A DNA stretch of 59,739 nucleotides from Candidatus Acidiferrales bacterium (GCA_035934015.1 DASYYH010000021.1:1-59739); one strand, 5' to 3'; numbered from the stretch's first letter, positions 8,245-18,184 are shown. The notes: generated by a model from the letters alone, not told the origin. Numbers and translations are program-made.

Positions 8245-8721
8245 ATGAATTCAAGATTCAAGTTTTTAGCAATTGCTGCGGTTTTTGTTTCGTATGTGGG
8301 CGGCGCACGAATCACGAACGCTGCGCCGCCGACGAATGCATGCTTGTTGCTCACGTCCGCGCAGGTGAGCGACGCCGTGGGGACGGCGGTAGACGCGGGC
8401 ACGCCCCTCTTTGCGAGCCACCCGAAAGATTGTCAATGGCGGTCTACCGCCGCTCGGACCAACATCCGAGTACAGCTATTTCTTAAGGACGCGCAGGCGT
8501 TGACTTACGCCAAAATACCGATTTCCGGAAAGATTGTCACCGGCGCCAGTGGTGTTGGCGACGACGCGGTCTACACCACATTTCAGGGGACCGCTTCGGT
8601 TATGACCGTCAAAAAAGGGGACGTGGTCTTTGACGTTCACGTTCTCAGCTACGGCATGCCGGACGACAAGGTCAAAGCAATCGAGAAAACGTTGGCGCTC
8701 AAGATTCTTGCGAAGCTTTGA
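8245..8721 (+). CDS. Small secreted protein of unknown function
   Basis: A 158-residue exported protein. The first 28 residues form a signal peptide (MNSRFKFLAIAAVFVSYVGG, cleaved near TNAAPP). The mature part starts NACLLLTSAQVSDAVGTAVDAG and has two cysteines, one in ACLLLT and one in KDCQW, spaced as in small DUF3558-like extracytoplasmic proteins; that resemblance is loose and based on pattern only. GDDAVYTTFQGTASVMTVKKGDVVFDV suggests a beta-rich fold. The start has a strong GGAGG site. Function unknown. Confidence 0.7.
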   Translation: MNSRFKFLAIAAVFVSYVGGARITNAAPPTNACLLLTSAQVSDAVGTAVDAGTPLFASHPKDCQWRSTAARTNIRVQLFLKDAQALTYAKIPISGKIVTGASGVGDDAVYTTFQGTASVMTVKKGDVVFDVHVLSYGMPDDKVKAIEKTLALKILAKL

Positions 8722-8842
8722 ACCGGCGGAGGCGTTGGGCTGAGGTGAATCTTCGAGTTTATGGAGCGGCTTCGGACAAATTTAAGAAGGGGAGAAGTTT
8801 GATGCAAAATCCGTTTGCCATGTATGCTTGAGGCCTACCATC

Positions 8843-9313
8843 ATGCCCGACGACGAACCGCTTAGTCTGCTGCAAACGCCAAGAAGTCCTGAATCAGGCT
8901 CCGCCGAACCCGACCCAAATAAGAGAAATTACGGCATGGTTGTCCTCATCACGCTTGGCTCCCTTGTGCTTAGTGGCGTCCTGTGCGTGAATCTAGTAGA
9001 CCATCCGGGCGGAATCCAAACTCTCGCGATGGTGGCGTACACTTTTTTGATTCCTTACATCGCGTCAGACCGTTTCCTCAATTTCGTTCCCTGGAATCGA
9101 CTGATCCGTGGAAAAGCCCTGCTGGGACATTGTCTTGCGTTAGTGGTTGTTTACGGCATTACGACCGAGGCTCTGGCTGTCAAGCCTCGTCTTCCCATTT
9201 GGTTTATTACTTCAGGACGAAGACTATCCCTCTTTCCTTTTTGTCTTGGCGGCATCCTTTTAGCCTTGGCTTTCTGTGAATATCGCTGGGTGATGAAATC
9301 CAAGGATGAATGA
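8843..9313 (+). CDS. Small four-helix membrane protein, unknown
   Basis: A 156-residue protein with a polar N-terminal 35 residues (proline and acid rich) and four predicted membrane helices, near YGMVVLITLGSLVLSGVL, IQTLAMVAYTFLIPYI, GHCLALVVVYGITTEAL and PFCLGGILLALAFCEY. No family is recognised. The frame opens at a TTG (8828), but ATG at 8843 has a GAGG nine bases upstream. It stands alone between the secreted protein and larB. Confidence 0.6.
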   Translation: MPDDEPLSLLQTPRSPESGSAEPDPNKRNYGMVVLITLGSLVLSGVLCVNLVDHPGGIQTLAMVAYTFLIPYIASDRFLNFVPWNRLIRGKALLGHCLALVVVYGITTEALAVKPRLPIWFITSGRRLSLFPFCLGGILLALAFCEYRWVMKSKDE

Positions 9314-9393
9314 GTACGACAAGCGATTCCGTAACGCCTCTGCGATCTGACCGTCAAGAAACTGAGGGCTCTTCGATATGCGCAGCGCCAAAA

Positions 9394-9402
9394 TGCTAAA
9401 AT
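9394..9402 (+). promoter_or_regulatory. Extended -10 element before larB
   Basis: TGCTAAAAT matches the extended -10 pattern TGnTATAAT with one mismatch, about 30 bases before the chosen larB start. No good -35 box is visible, which extended -10 promoters can tolerate. Confidence 0.4.
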
Positions 9403-9433
9403 CTTGTTCGCGTTTCGGACAGCAGAGGAACAT

Positions 9434-10186
9434 GTGAACGCAGAATACATTCGCGGACTGATGGAGGCGGTGCAAAAGGGGCGGGTGTCGCCGGAGGGGG
9501 CGGTCGAGCGGCTGAAGAATTTGCCATACGAAGATCTTGGGTTCGCGCGGATCGACCATCACCGAGAGCTGCGGCAGGGCTATCCGGAGGTGATTTTCGG
9601 CGCAGGGAAATTGCCGGAGCAAGTGGCGGAGATCGTGCGCGGAATGCTGCGAACGAAGTCGTCACACAACATTCTGATCACGCGCGCCGACGAAAAGATT
9701 TACCGGCGGGTACGAAAAATTTCGCAACAGGCGAGATTTCACGCGACGTCGGGCGCGATCACGATCGAGCGAAGCAAAAAGGTCACCGGCAAAGGATTGA
9801 TTCTCGTGGTGACGGCGGGAACGAGCGACATTCGCGTGGCGGAAGAGGCGCTGGTGAGCGCGCAGATGATGGGCAACCGCGCGGAGGCGATTTACGACGT
9901 AGGCGTGGCGGGGCTGCACCGCTTGCTGAAGCATCGAGAGAAATTGACGTCGGCGCGCGTGATTATTTGTGCGGCGGGGATGGAGGGCGCGCTGCCGAGC
10001 GTCGTGGCGGGGATGGTGAGCGCGCCGGTGATTGCCGTGCCGACGAGCGTTGGCTACGGTGCGAGTTTTTCGGGGCTGGCGGCGCTATTCGCGATGCTGA
10101 ATAGCTGCGCATCGAACGTCAGCGTGGTGAATATTGACAACGGATTTGGCGCGGCGTGCGTGGCGAGCTGCATCAACCGTCTGTAG
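9434..10186 (+). CDS. larB: LarB, pyridinium-3,5-biscarboxylic acid mononucleotide synthase
   Basis: First enzyme of nickel-pincer nucleotide synthesis: it carboxylates nicotinic acid adenine dinucleotide and cleaves off AMP. The 250-residue product has a LarB-specific N-terminal part ([25 protein letters not shown]) and a C-terminal PurE-like domain with [33 protein letters not shown] and [12 protein letters not shown]. The start is GTG 9434, preceded by AGAGGA five bases upstream; a TTG at 9404 would place the start inside the promoter. No larC, larE or larA is nearby, so the later steps must be encoded elsewhere or the gene is orphaned. It is convergent with selA, 11 bases apart. Confidence 0.92.
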   Translation: MNAEYIRGLMEAVQKGRVSPEGAVERLKNLPYEDLGFARIDHHRELRQGYPEVIFGAGKLPEQVAEIVRGMLRTKSSHNILITRADEKIYRRVRKISQQARFHATSGAITIERSKKVTGKGLILVVTAGTSDIRVAEEALVSAQMMGNRAEAIYDVGVAGLHRLLKHREKLTSARVIICAAGMEGALPSVVAGMVSAPVIAVPTSVGYGASFSGLAALFAMLNSCASNVSVVNIDNGFGAACVASCINRL

Positions 10187-10197
10187 GCCGCGCGGGA

Positions 10198-11637
10198 TCA
10201 GAGCAGCGCCAATACAAGCGCTTGATGCAGGGCAGATTCTTCATCCTCAAAAACCGTCCGCAAGTCGAGTACCAGCGTGTTTTTTTCGATTCGCGCGATG
10301 ACCGGCGAGCCAGTTTGCGGCTTGCGCAGCCGCTCTTCCAGCGAATCCGCGGAGTGGCGCGGGCTGCGCACGGCAATGAGCGTCGTCGGCAGTTTTTGTT
10401 CGGGCGTCGAACCACCGCCGATCACGGAGAATCCGCGGCAAATCTCAAGTGCCGCGCCATCGAGCAATTTCTCGCGCAGGTTTTCGACGAACGAGCAGGC
10501 ACGACGATTCATTTCGTCGGCGGACATGCGAATCATGCGCAGCGCGGGGATCTCGTCCAATGCGCCGCGGCGATGGGCCTGCAAAGTCGCTTCGAGGGCG
10601 GCGACGGTCAATTTATCGACGCGCAAGGCGCGAAAGAGCGGATTCCGCCGGATGCGTTCGACGAGCTTGCGCTTGCCGGCGATGACTCCGGCTTGCGGGC
10701 CGCCGAGCAACTTGTCTCCGCTGAACGTGGCGATGTCGACTCCGGCGGCAAAACTCGCACGCACGACTGGCTCGCCGGCGCCAGCATCCGCGAGGCCCGT
10801 CAAGCAGCCGGAGCCTAAATCTTCGAAGAGGGGAATGCGTTTCTTGCGGCTGAGCGCGGTCAATTCCTCGAGTTCCGGACGCTTGGTGAAGCCGATGATT
10901 TTGAAATTCGACGGATGCACGCGAAGCAGCAAGCGAGTTTCTTTGCCGATGGCACGCTCGTAATCCACAATGCGCGTGCGATTCGTTGTGCCGACTTCGC
11001 GCAATCGCGCGCCGCTTTCCGCCATAATGTCGGGGATGCGGAATCCGTCGCCGATTTCTATTAGCTCGCCCCGCGAAACGATGACTTCCGCGCCCTTCGC
11101 CAGAGTGTTCAGGACGAGAAAAACCGCCGCGGCGTTATTGTTGACGACGATGGCGGATTCGGCGCCGGCCAATTCCGCCAAAGCGCGGCTGGTATGAACG
11201 TCGCGCTTTCCGCGCTCACCGGTATCGAGATCATATTCGAGATTGGAATAGTGCGTCGCCGTTGCGGCGATTCGTTCCGCGGCGGATTTCGGCAGAGGCG
11301 CACGGCCAAGATTGGTGTGGAGGACGACGCCGGTTGCGTTGATGACGCTGCGCAGAGAGGGCGCCAATTCGCGCTCCACGCAGGCGACGATTCGAGATTC
11401 GATTTGCGCCGCATCGAAGTTACGGGAAGCTTGACCATCCGGGGAATGACCGGCGAGTTCTTCGCGGATGCCGCTGAGCACCTGGCGCGCAACCAAAACC
11501 GCAGTTTCGCGGCCGGCGCGGTGAATGATCTCCGCGATTTTCGGCCGATTCAAGAGTTCGTCGACAGAGGGAATTTGCCGAAGGGCCGACGCTTGCGGAT
11601 TCTGCAGCTTCGCTGCACGCCGGGTGGGAGAGGCCAT
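10198..11637 (-). CDS. selA: L-seryl-tRNA(Sec) selenium transferase
   Basis: A PLP enzyme that converts Ser-tRNA(Sec) to selenocysteinyl-tRNA(Sec) with selenophosphate. The 479-residue product has the family's N-terminal helical domain, then SVINATGVVLHTNLGRAPLP, EYDLDTGERGKRD, VNNNAAAVFLVL, and the PLP-lysine loop TFSGDKLLGGPQAG. Its presence implies a selenocysteine system in the host (selB, selC and selD are not in this window, and no in-frame UGA selenoprotein was found here). It is convergent with larB and divergent from the coiled-coil gene at 11798. Confidence 0.95.
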   Translation of the reverse strand: MASPTRRAAKLQNPQASALRQIPSVDELLNRPKIAEIIHRAGRETAVLVARQVLSGIREELAGHSPDGQASRNFDAAQIESRIVACVERELAPSLRSVINATGVVLHTNLGRAPLPKSAAERIAATATHYSNLEYDLDTGERGKRDVHTSRALAELAGAESAIVVNNNAAAVFLVLNTLAKGAEVIVSRGELIEIGDGFRIPDIMAESGARLREVGTTNRTRIVDYERAIGKETRLLLRVHPSNFKIIGFTKRPELEELTALSRKKRIPLFEDLGSGCLTGLADAGAGEPVVRASFAAGVDIATFSGDKLLGGPQAGVIAGKRKLVERIRRNPLFRALRVDKLTVAALEATLQAHRRGALDEIPALRMIRMSADEMNRRACSFVENLREKLLDGAALEICRGFSVIGGGSTPEQKLPTTLIAVRSPRHSADSLEERLRKPQTGSPVIARIEKNTLVLDLRTVFEDEESALHQALVLALL

Positions 11638-11797
11638 AATAAAGCTATTTCAGCATACGCCCCGCGCCGAAGCAACCTGGCGATGAGCCTGCCTGGGGGG
11701 ACAAATACCCTTCGGGCACAGATTTTTACGCCGTCGTTGACCCCCGGAATCGAGCAAATTTAGGATGTTGTGAGGAGCCTTTCTTTGCCCTTCGATT

Positions 11798-12418
11798 ATG
11801 GCCGGAACCGCTGAGGAAGATCTCGCCCAACTCGAAAAAGACATCCGCCAACTGAAGATCGAGTACGAACAATTCTTCGGCGGCGGACGCAAACGCCCGC
11901 CCGCAGACACGCAATGGCGCGTGGAGACGATCATCAAGAAGTATGGCGACCGCGGCCCGGATATGAACAATGCGCAGCGATTCCGTTACACGAATATCGC
12001 GCAAACCTTCGCGAAATATTGCGAAATCTGGCGAAAAAAACTGAAGGAGCGAGAGGAAGGCACGACGCAACGGCATTTCGGCGCTGCCGCGCGGGCGATC
12101 GAAGCCGAACGCGCCAAGACAGAACATCATCCCGTGCCGGCGCCGGAGACACGGCGCCAAGCCGCAGCTACGGGGTACTCGATGGCGCTTCGCGATCCGG
12201 AGCAGGAAAAAGATCGCGTCGAGCAGCTTTATCGCAAGCTCGTGGAAGCGCGAAATTCCACCGGGGAAACCGGCGGGACGCCGAGCTTCGAGGATTTCGG
12301 GAAGTTCGTCCGCCAAAAGACGCACGAATTGAAGACGCAGAAAGGCGCCGCGGAAGTGGAGTACACGGTGAGCGTGGAAGGCGGGCGCGTGAAATTGAAA
12401 GCGCGCGTCAGCAAATAA
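11798..12418 (+). CDS. Coiled-coil protein resembling the MXAN_5187 C-terminal domain family
   Basis: A 206-residue, highly charged, soluble protein. The N-terminal stretch (EDLAQLEKDIRQLKIEYEQ, followed by FFGGGRKRPPADTQWRVETI) matches from memory the conserved core of the MXAN_5187-C family found in myxobacteria and acidobacteria, whose function is unknown. The centre is helical and lysine/glutamate-rich; the C-terminus (VEYTVSVEGGRVKLKARVSK) looks like a small beta element. It lies 98 bases before purH and may be co-transcribed. Confidence 0.65.
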   Translation: MAGTAEEDLAQLEKDIRQLKIEYEQFFGGGRKRPPADTQWRVETIIKKYGDRGPDMNNAQRFRYTNIAQTFAKYCEIWRKKLKEREEGTTQRHFGAAARAIEAERAKTEHHPVPAPETRRQAAATGYSMALRDPEQEKDRVEQLYRKLVEARNSTGETGGTPSFEDFGKFVRQKTHELKTQKGAAEVEYTVSVEGGRVKLKARVSK

Positions 12419-12516
12419 GTACAGATTCTCACCTCTTTTTTTCGCCCCAGGTTCCCCTTTTCGATTTTTCCGCGACCGCATACACTAGTATGCCCATTTT
12501 CAATGAGGAGGATTGT

Positions 12517-14082
12517 GTGGCGATTGAGCGCGCACTGATCAGCGCTTATGACAAGACGGGCCTGGTGGATTTTGCGCGCCAGCTCGCAGAACTGGGAATC
12601 GAGATTGTGTCGACGGGGGGGACAGCACGGCTGCTGCGCGAGGCGGGAATTCGCGTGCGGGACGTGGCCGAGCTCACCGGCTGGCCAGAAATGCTGGGCG
12701 GACGCGTGAAGACTTTGCATCCGAAGGTTCACGGAGGGATTCTTTTCCGGCGCGGAAATGCGGGAGACCGCGAGGAAACGGCCCAACATTCGATTTCGGC
12801 CATCGATATGGTGGTTGTGAACCTCTATCCTTTTTCCGCGACGGCGAGCAAGGCGGGCGTGACGGCCGAAGAGCTGATCGAAAATATCGACATAGGCGGG
12901 CCGACGATGGTGCGGTCGGCGGCGAAGAATTTCGAAAACGTCGCGGTGGTCACGAGTTCGGATGATTACGCGAAGGTTGTCCAAGAGCTGAAAACAAGCC
13001 GCGAATTAAGCCTCGGGACCCGACTGAGGCTTGCGCGCAAAGCCTTTGCGCAAACGGCGAGATACGACGGCGAAATCGCGACGCAGATGGAGCGGCTTTC
13101 GGCCAATCATGAATTGCATCTCGCGAGCAAAGCTGAAACTCTGCCGTTTCGACTGCACTACGCGCTCGAACGTCAGCAGGCGATGCGCTATGGCGAAAAT
13201 CCGCACCAGCAGGCCGCGCTTTATGCTCCGGCTGGACGCCCACATGCAGGATTCGCGGCGGCGCGGCAACATCAGGGCAAGGAGCTTTCGTATAACAATC
13301 TTGTGGACCTCGACGCCGCATGGTCGCTCGTGAGCGAGTTCTCCGCGCCGGCCGTGGCAATCATCAAGCACAACAATCCGTGCGGCGTCGCCGAGCATGC
13401 AAATCTTGCGGAAGCGTATCGCCTCGCGCTGGCGTGCGATCCGGTCTCGGCGTATGGCAGCGTGATCGCGTTCAATCGCGCGCTCGATGCCGAAACCGCC
13501 GAGGAAGTGGCACAGCTTTTTGTGGAATGCATCGTGGCGCCGGGATACGACGATGCGGCGCGAAACAAATTCGCGCCGAAGAAAAATCTGCGCCTACTCG
13601 AAATGGCCGGCGAGGAACCAGCGAAGCAACTGGAGTTGAAGAGAATCTTTGGAGGAGTTCTGGTGCAAGAGCAGGATAGCCACAGACTGGAAGAGTCTGA
13701 ATTACGAGTGGTGACAAGCCGCACGCCGACAGAGCCGGAGCGACGCGACATGCTGTTTGCGTGGAAGGTCTGCAAGCACGTGAAATCGAATGCCATCGTC
13801 TTTGCGCGTGACGGGCAGACTCTTGGAATCGGCGCGGGACAGATGAGCCGCGTGGACTCGGTCAAGATCGCGGTGATGAAGGCACAAATGCCATTGGCCG
13901 GAAGCGTGGTGGCTTCGGATGCTTTTTTCCCGTTTGCTGACGGCGTCGAAGAAGCGGCGAAGGCTGGCGCCAAGGCGGTGATTCAGCCTGGAGGTTCGGT
14001 ACGCGATGCCGACGTGGTGGCAACAGCGAACCGGCTCGGATTGGCGATGCTTTTCACCGGCGTACGGCATTTCCGCCACTAA
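12517..14082 (+). CDS. purH: Bifunctional AICAR transformylase/IMP cyclohydrolase
   Basis: Catalyses the last two steps of IMP synthesis. The 521-residue product has the N-terminal MGS-like cyclohydrolase domain ([20 protein letters not shown], then [14 protein letters not shown]) and the C-terminal transformylase domain with [23 protein letters not shown], a KSNAIVFA segment, [14 protein letters not shown] and [10 protein letters not shown] place the start at GTG 12517 because AGGAGG lies five bases upstream and the next residues match the usual PurH N-terminus; an in-frame ATG at 12490 would add nine residues. The open frame extends much further upstream but overlaps the preceding gene. Confidence 0.95.
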   Translation: MAIERALISAYDKTGLVDFARQLAELGIEIVSTGGTARLLREAGIRVRDVAELTGWPEMLGGRVKTLHPKVHGGILFRRGNAGDREETAQHSISAIDMVVVNLYPFSATASKAGVTAEELIENIDIGGPTMVRSAAKNFENVAVVTSSDDYAKVVQELKTSRELSLGTRLRLARKAFAQTARYDGEIATQMERLSANHELHLASKAETLPFRLHYALERQQAMRYGENPHQQAALYAPAGRPHAGFAAARQHQGKELSYNNLVDLDAAWSLVSEFSAPAVAIIKHNNPCGVAEHANLAEAYRLALACDPVSAYGSVIAFNRALDAETAEEVAQLFVECIVAPGYDDAARNKFAPKKNLRLLEMAGEEPAKQLELKRIFGGVLVQEQDSHRLEESELRVVTSRTPTEPERRDMLFAWKVCKHVKSNAIVFARDGQTLGIGAGQMSRVDSVKIAVMKAQMPLAGSVVASDAFFPFADGVEEAAKAGAKAVIQPGGSVRDADVVATANRLGLAMLFTGVRHFRH

Positions 14083-14092
14083 TGGAATTAGC

Positions 14093-14110
14093 CGCGGAAA
14101 GACTTCCGCG
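14093..14110 (+). terminator. Hairpin after purH
   Basis: CGCGGAA (14093-14099) and TTCCGCG (14104-14110) form a seven-base-pair stem with a four-base loop, eleven bases past the purH stop. There is no T-run, so it may attenuate or stabilise mRNA rather than terminate efficiently. Confidence 0.4.
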
Positions 14111-14212
14111 CATCCAAAATTAAAGTGTGATGGCAGCGGTAACAATGGGCGGGAACGCTTTGACGCCTCCGGCTTCGTATACCATAATGAGCAGCAGGAT
14201 TGTGGGGTAGGC

Positions 14213-16297
14213 ATGAAAAATAATCTAATCCGCGCCGTCCTCGTTGCAGCGCTGAGCGCGAGCGGTGCGGCGGCGCAAACTGCTTCGCAAGGGTCAACGC
14301 CGCAGTCCGCGGCAAACTCGTTTCCCTACACGCAGACCGACCAAACAAAACGCGCCGAAGCCTACTCCGATTTCATGCTGGGGCATCTGGCTGAGCAGCA
14401 ATTCGATGAGTCAAGGAAAGCCGAACTGGCCGACCAGGCAATCGGCTATTACCAGAAGGCTCTGACGCTTGATTCAGATCCCTACATTACCGAACGGTTG
14501 GCGGAAGTCTATGCCGCCGAACAACGGACCGATGATGCGATCCAGGAAGCGAAAGCCGCGCTGGAAAAAGATCCCAATAACCTGGCTGCACATCGCCTAC
14601 TGGCGCGGATTTATATTCGCCAGCTGGGGGATGCGAGTTCCAACGATACGCAGGCGGCGACAATCGCAGAGGCTGTCACGCAGTTGCAGGCGGTGCAGCG
14701 GCTGGATCCGAATGACGCCCAGTCACAGCTTTGGCTGGCGCACTTATACCGATTCCAGAACAATCCGGATCAAGCAGAAAAAGTTCTTAAAGCTATCTTG
14801 AGCCGCGCAGCAGACAATGAAGGGGCGCTCGAACAGCTCAGCCAGCTTTATTTGGATGAAGGCCGGCCACAGGATGCGGTTTCCGTGCTGCAGAACGCCG
14901 CGTCGGATTCTCAGGACCCGGCGATTTTCGATTTGTTGGGAAGCGCTTACACAAAGATGAACGATCTGGAAAAGGCGGAAGCCGCATACCAGCGCGCCGT
15001 GAAACTCGATCCGGATGAGCCGAGCCACCGGCATGGATTAGCGGATGCGCTGCTGGCGAATGACAAGTACCAAGAAGCGCTGGCGCAATTTCAGCGTCTG
15101 ACTCAGCTCGAACCTGATTCTGCGCAGAATTACCTGCGTATGTCGCAAATTTATCGTCATCTGGATGAGCTCGACAAGGCAGAGAGCAGCCTGATGCAAG
15201 CGAAAAAATACGCACCGGATAATCTGGAGGTGCTGTACAACGAGGCGCTCCTCTACGAAGCGCAAGCGCGTTACAAAGACGCCATTGAAATTCTTTCCGA
15301 TGCGATCGCCGGTGTGAAGGCACAGCAACAACAGGGTCAGCCGGCGCCAAATGCGCTGGGCATATTGTACGAACAGCTGGGGCTGGCTTACCAAGATTCC
15401 GGGGATTATGCGACGGCGGAGCGAACGTTCGAGGAGATGGAAAAACTCGGACCGGGAACGCAAAAGCGCGGAGAACTTCTGCTTATCGACAGCTATCGCG
15501 CCAGTGGAGACATTAAATCAGCCATCGCTGAGGCGGAAAAGGCCTCGACGGCCAATCCGGAGGACCAGAATCTCGCTGTTACTCACGCCATGCTGCTTGG
15601 CGATAACGGCCAGACGGACGATGCGATAAAAGTTCTTCGTGGCATGAGCCAGGGAAACGCAGCGAACCGCGATACGTATCTGGACCTCGCGCAAGTCGAG
15701 GAGCGCGGCAAGCGATATTCAGAAGCCCAGAAAGACGCCAATGCCGCTCTTTCCATGTCCCAGGCGCCTGCGGACAAGGAGTCGGTATGGTTCATGCTTG
15801 GAGCGATTTACGACGATGAAAAGCAATACGAACAAGCCGAGGATATGTTCCGCAAATCGCTGGCCGTGGACCCACACGATGCGATGGTTCTGAACTATTA
15901 CGGTTACATGCTGGCGGATCGAGGCGTGCGGCTCGATGAAGCGATTTCGATGATTCGCAACGCCGTGGCGGAAGACCCGACGAATGGCGCCTATCTCGAT
16001 AGCCTCGGCTGGGCTTATTACAAACAGGGGAATCTAACGGAGGCACAGCAATATCTACTGCAGGCGGTTTCTCATAGCGGAAACGATCCGACGGTGCTCG
16101 GGCATTTGGGCGAGGTTTATGCCAAGCTCGGGCAGAACGACCTTGCAGAGCAATCCTGGAAGAAAGCCCTCTTCTATTGGCAAAAGGCGCTGCCAGCTGA
16201 TTATGCGCCCGATAAAGTTGCGGACCTGCAAGCAAAACTCAAAGACCTCAAGCGCCATGTCGCCGAAAAGTCCTCCGGCAATAGTGGCAATCCGTAA
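14213..16297 (+). CDS. Exported tetratricopeptide-repeat protein
   Basis: A 694-residue protein with a signal peptide (MKNNLIRAVLVAALSASGAAA) and a tail-to-end array of TPR units, for example ADQAIGYYQKALTLDSDPY, DLEKAEAAYQRAVKLDPDEP, YEQAEDMFRKSLAVDPHDA and LTEAQQYLLQAVSHSGNDP. TPR superhelices are protein-protein scaffolds; export suggests a periplasmic or outer-membrane-associated role, as in assembly of secretion or lipoprotein complexes. No enzymatic domain is seen. The start at ATG 14213 follows GGGGTAGG; the open frame upstream of it is not used. ispE follows after 12 bases. Confidence 0.85.
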   Translation: MKNNLIRAVLVAALSASGAAAQTASQGSTPQSAANSFPYTQTDQTKRAEAYSDFMLGHLAEQQFDESRKAELADQAIGYYQKALTLDSDPYITERLAEVYAAEQRTDDAIQEAKAALEKDPNNLAAHRLLARIYIRQLGDASSNDTQAATIAEAVTQLQAVQRLDPNDAQSQLWLAHLYRFQNNPDQAEKVLKAILSRAADNEGALEQLSQLYLDEGRPQDAVSVLQNAASDSQDPAIFDLLGSAYTKMNDLEKAEAAYQRAVKLDPDEPSHRHGLADALLANDKYQEALAQFQRLTQLEPDSAQNYLRMSQIYRHLDELDKAESSLMQAKKYAPDNLEVLYNEALLYEAQARYKDAIEILSDAIAGVKAQQQQGQPAPNALGILYEQLGLAYQDSGDYATAERTFEEMEKLGPGTQKRGELLLIDSYRASGDIKSAIAEAEKASTANPEDQNLAVTHAMLLGDNGQTDDAIKVLRGMSQGNAANRDTYLDLAQVEERGKRYSEAQKDANAALSMSQAPADKESVWFMLGAIYDDEKQYEQAEDMFRKSLAVDPHDAMVLNYYGYMLADRGVRLDEAISMIRNAVAEDPTNGAYLDSLGWAYYKQGNLTEAQQYLLQAVSHSGNDPTVLGHLGEVYAKLGQNDLAEQSWKKALFYWQKALPADYAPDKVADLQAKLKDLKRHVAEKSSGNSGNP

Positions 16298-16309
16298 TAT
16301 CCTCTGCGG

Positions 16310-17188
16310 ATGAAGAAATCCGTTCGACTGCCCGCGTTTGCGAAGATAAACCTGCGTCTGCACGTGCTGGACCGCAAGCCCGACGGTTACCATGAATTGC
16401 GCACGATCTTCCAGGCCGTCTCATTGCACGACACACTGGAGCTCCGGCTTTCCGCTTCGGGGGGAATTTCGCTCGAGATTGATAACTCGGATTTGACAGC
16501 GGATTCGACAAACCTGGTCTGGCGCGCCATTGATCTCCTGCGCCGCGAGCTCCGGCTAAAACAGGGAGTTCACGCGCGCCTCATAAAGCAAATTCCGGTG
16601 GCGCGAGGGCTCGGGGGCGGTTCGAGCGACGCAGCAGCGGCGCTTTTGGGCGTGCTGCGGCTGACGAGCGGTAAAGTGCCGCTTCCGCGATTGATCGAAA
16701 TTGCGTCAAGCCTGGGAGCCGACGTGCCTTTTTTTCTTTTCGGCGGACGCGCGCTCGGCGTGAATCGAGGCGATGAGATCTATCCGTTACCGGATGGACC
16801 GCGGCAAACAGTGCTGGTCGTCTCACCGCACAACGTGAGCGTGAGCACGAAGGACGCCTACGCATGGGTAGATGAACGATTGACAAGAAGCGCCGCTGCC
16901 CCTAAAATATGGGGTTTCTGCGCTCTGTGCTGGAGTCGGCAGGGTAGCGGCATCGCGAATGATTTCGAGGATGCCGTTTTCCACCGTCACCCTCGTTTGA
17001 GTCAAATCAAGCGGGCTTTGCTCCGGGGAGGAGCTGCGGAAGCCGCGCTGGCGGGTAGCGGATCGGCGGTGTTTGGAGTTTTCCAATCCCCAGCGCAGGC
17101 GCGCCGAGCCGCGCGAGCTTTTCCGAAGGACGAGGTTTTTGTAACCAGAACCCTTTCGAAGGAAGAGTATCGCAGGGCTGTGCTCTAG
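16310..17188 (+). CDS. ispE: 4-diphosphocytidyl-2-C-methyl-D-erythritol kinase
   Basis: A GHMP-family kinase that phosphorylates CDP-methylerythritol in the MEP isoprenoid pathway. The 292-residue product has the N-terminal AFAKINLRLHVLDRKPDGYHELRT-type segment (abridged), the ATP-binding PVARGLGGGSSDAAAALL loop, LGADVPFFLFGGRALG, and the C-terminal AALAGSGSAVFGVF. All key motifs are intact. It heads the conserved ispE-prs-rplY-pth cluster; ispD and ispF lie 8-10 kb further on. Confidence 0.95.
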   Translation: MKKSVRLPAFAKINLRLHVLDRKPDGYHELRTIFQAVSLHDTLELRLSASGGISLEIDNSDLTADSTNLVWRAIDLLRRELRLKQGVHARLIKQIPVARGLGGGSSDAAAALLGVLRLTSGKVPLPRLIEIASSLGADVPFFLFGGRALGVNRGDEIYPLPDGPRQTVLVVSPHNVSVSTKDAYAWVDERLTRSAAAPKIWGFCALCWSRQGSGIANDFEDAVFHRHPRLSQIKRALLRGGAAEAALAGSGSAVFGVFQSPAQARRAARAFPKDEVFVTRTLSKEEYRRAVL

Positions 17189-17212
17189 AGGCAGTCGTCT
17201 AAGAGGAATCCT

Positions 17213-18157
17213 TTGACCGACGACAAATTCAAAATCTTCAGTGGAAGCGCGAATCCGGCGCTCTGCGAAGCGATTTGCCACTACCTGGGCGTGCCGCGCG
17301 GACATGCGGAACGCGGGCAGTTCAGCGACGGCGAGTCGCGATTCCAGATACTGGAAAATGTTCGCGGCGCGGACGTGTTTGTCGTGCAGGCCTGCTGCCA
17401 TCCTGTGGATTTCCACTTGATGGAACTTTTGCTGATGATCGACGCGTTCAAGCGCGCGTCGGCGTGGCGCGTGACGGCAGTGATTCCTTACTACGCCTAC
17501 GCGCGGCAGGATCGCAAGGACCGACCGCGCGTGCCGATTTCCGCGAAGCTGGTTGCGGACTTGCTTGAAACTGCCGGAGCGAGCCGTGCACTGACGCTCG
17601 ACCTGCACGCACCGCAGATTCAGGGTTATTTCAACGTGCCTGTGGACCATTTGTTCGCCGCGCCGGTGCTTGTCGAGTATTTCCAGAAGAGCGGGATGCA
17701 GAAGCCCACGGTCGTCTCCCCGGACGCTGGCGGCGTGGAACGAGCGCGATTTTTCGCCAAAAAAATGGATGCACCGCTGGCTATCGTTGATAAGCGGCGC
17801 ATTGATGTAAACGTGAGCGAAGTGATGCACTTGATCGGCGATGTGAAGGGCCGGCCGGCGCTCGTGATTGATGACATCATCGATACAGCGGGCACGCTGG
17901 TGAAAACGGCCGAGGCGCTGCTGAAAGAAGGAGCGACCGATGTCTACGCAGGGTGCACGCACCCGATTCTCTCCGGGCCTGCGGTGGAGCGGATTTGCAG
18001 CTCTCCGATAAAAGAAGTGATTGTCACTGACTCGGTTCCGCTTTCCGCGGAAGCGAGAAAAGTTCCGAAGATTAAAGTGCTCAGCGTGGCGGAACTGCTG
18101 GCGCGCGGCATCCGCTCGATTCACGAAGAAACTTCGATCAGCGAATTGTTCATTTAG
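17213..18157 (+). CDS. prs: Ribose-phosphate pyrophosphokinase (PRPP synthase)
   Basis: Makes PRPP from ribose-5-phosphate and ATP for purine, pyrimidine, histidine and NAD synthesis. The 314-residue product is of normal class I length, with YYAYARQDRKDRPRVPISAK (the catalytic flexible loop region), TLDLHAPQIQGYF, DAGGVERARFFAKKM and the PRPP-binding VIDDIIDTAGTL. The start is TTG 17213, supported by AAGAGGAA just upstream and by the match of the N-terminus KIFSGSANPALCEAI to the family; no ATG is available nearby. A weak start codon may dampen expression. Confidence 0.95.
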   Translation: MTDDKFKIFSGSANPALCEAICHYLGVPRGHAERGQFSDGESRFQILENVRGADVFVVQACCHPVDFHLMELLLMIDAFKRASAWRVTAVIPYYAYARQDRKDRPRVPISAKLVADLLETAGASRALTLDLHAPQIQGYFNVPVDHLFAAPVLVEYFQKSGMQKPTVVSPDAGGVERARFFAKKMDAPLAIVDKRRIDVNVSEVMHLIGDVKGRPALVIDDIIDTAGTLVKTAEALLKEGATDVYAGCTHPILSGPAVERICSSPIKEVIVTDSVPLSAEARKVPKIKVLSVAELLARGIRSIHEETSISELFI

Positions 18158-18184
18158 AGGGCATTTAACAGGAAGGACAGACAT

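Noticed and set aside
8100-8402. Minus-strand frame in the ubiX upstream gap
   Set aside because: It overlaps the signal peptide gene at 8245 and its ribosome-binding site and has no features.
10198-11637. Selenoprotein genes near selA
   Set aside because: No gene in the window shows an in-frame TGA followed by continued family similarity.
11914-12516. Upstream extension of the purH frame
   Set aside because: It overlaps the preceding gene in another frame; the GTG at 12517 has AGGAGG and matches the family N-terminus.
16823-18184. A 453-codon minus-strand frame
   Set aside because: It is antisense to ispE and prs, whose motifs are intact.
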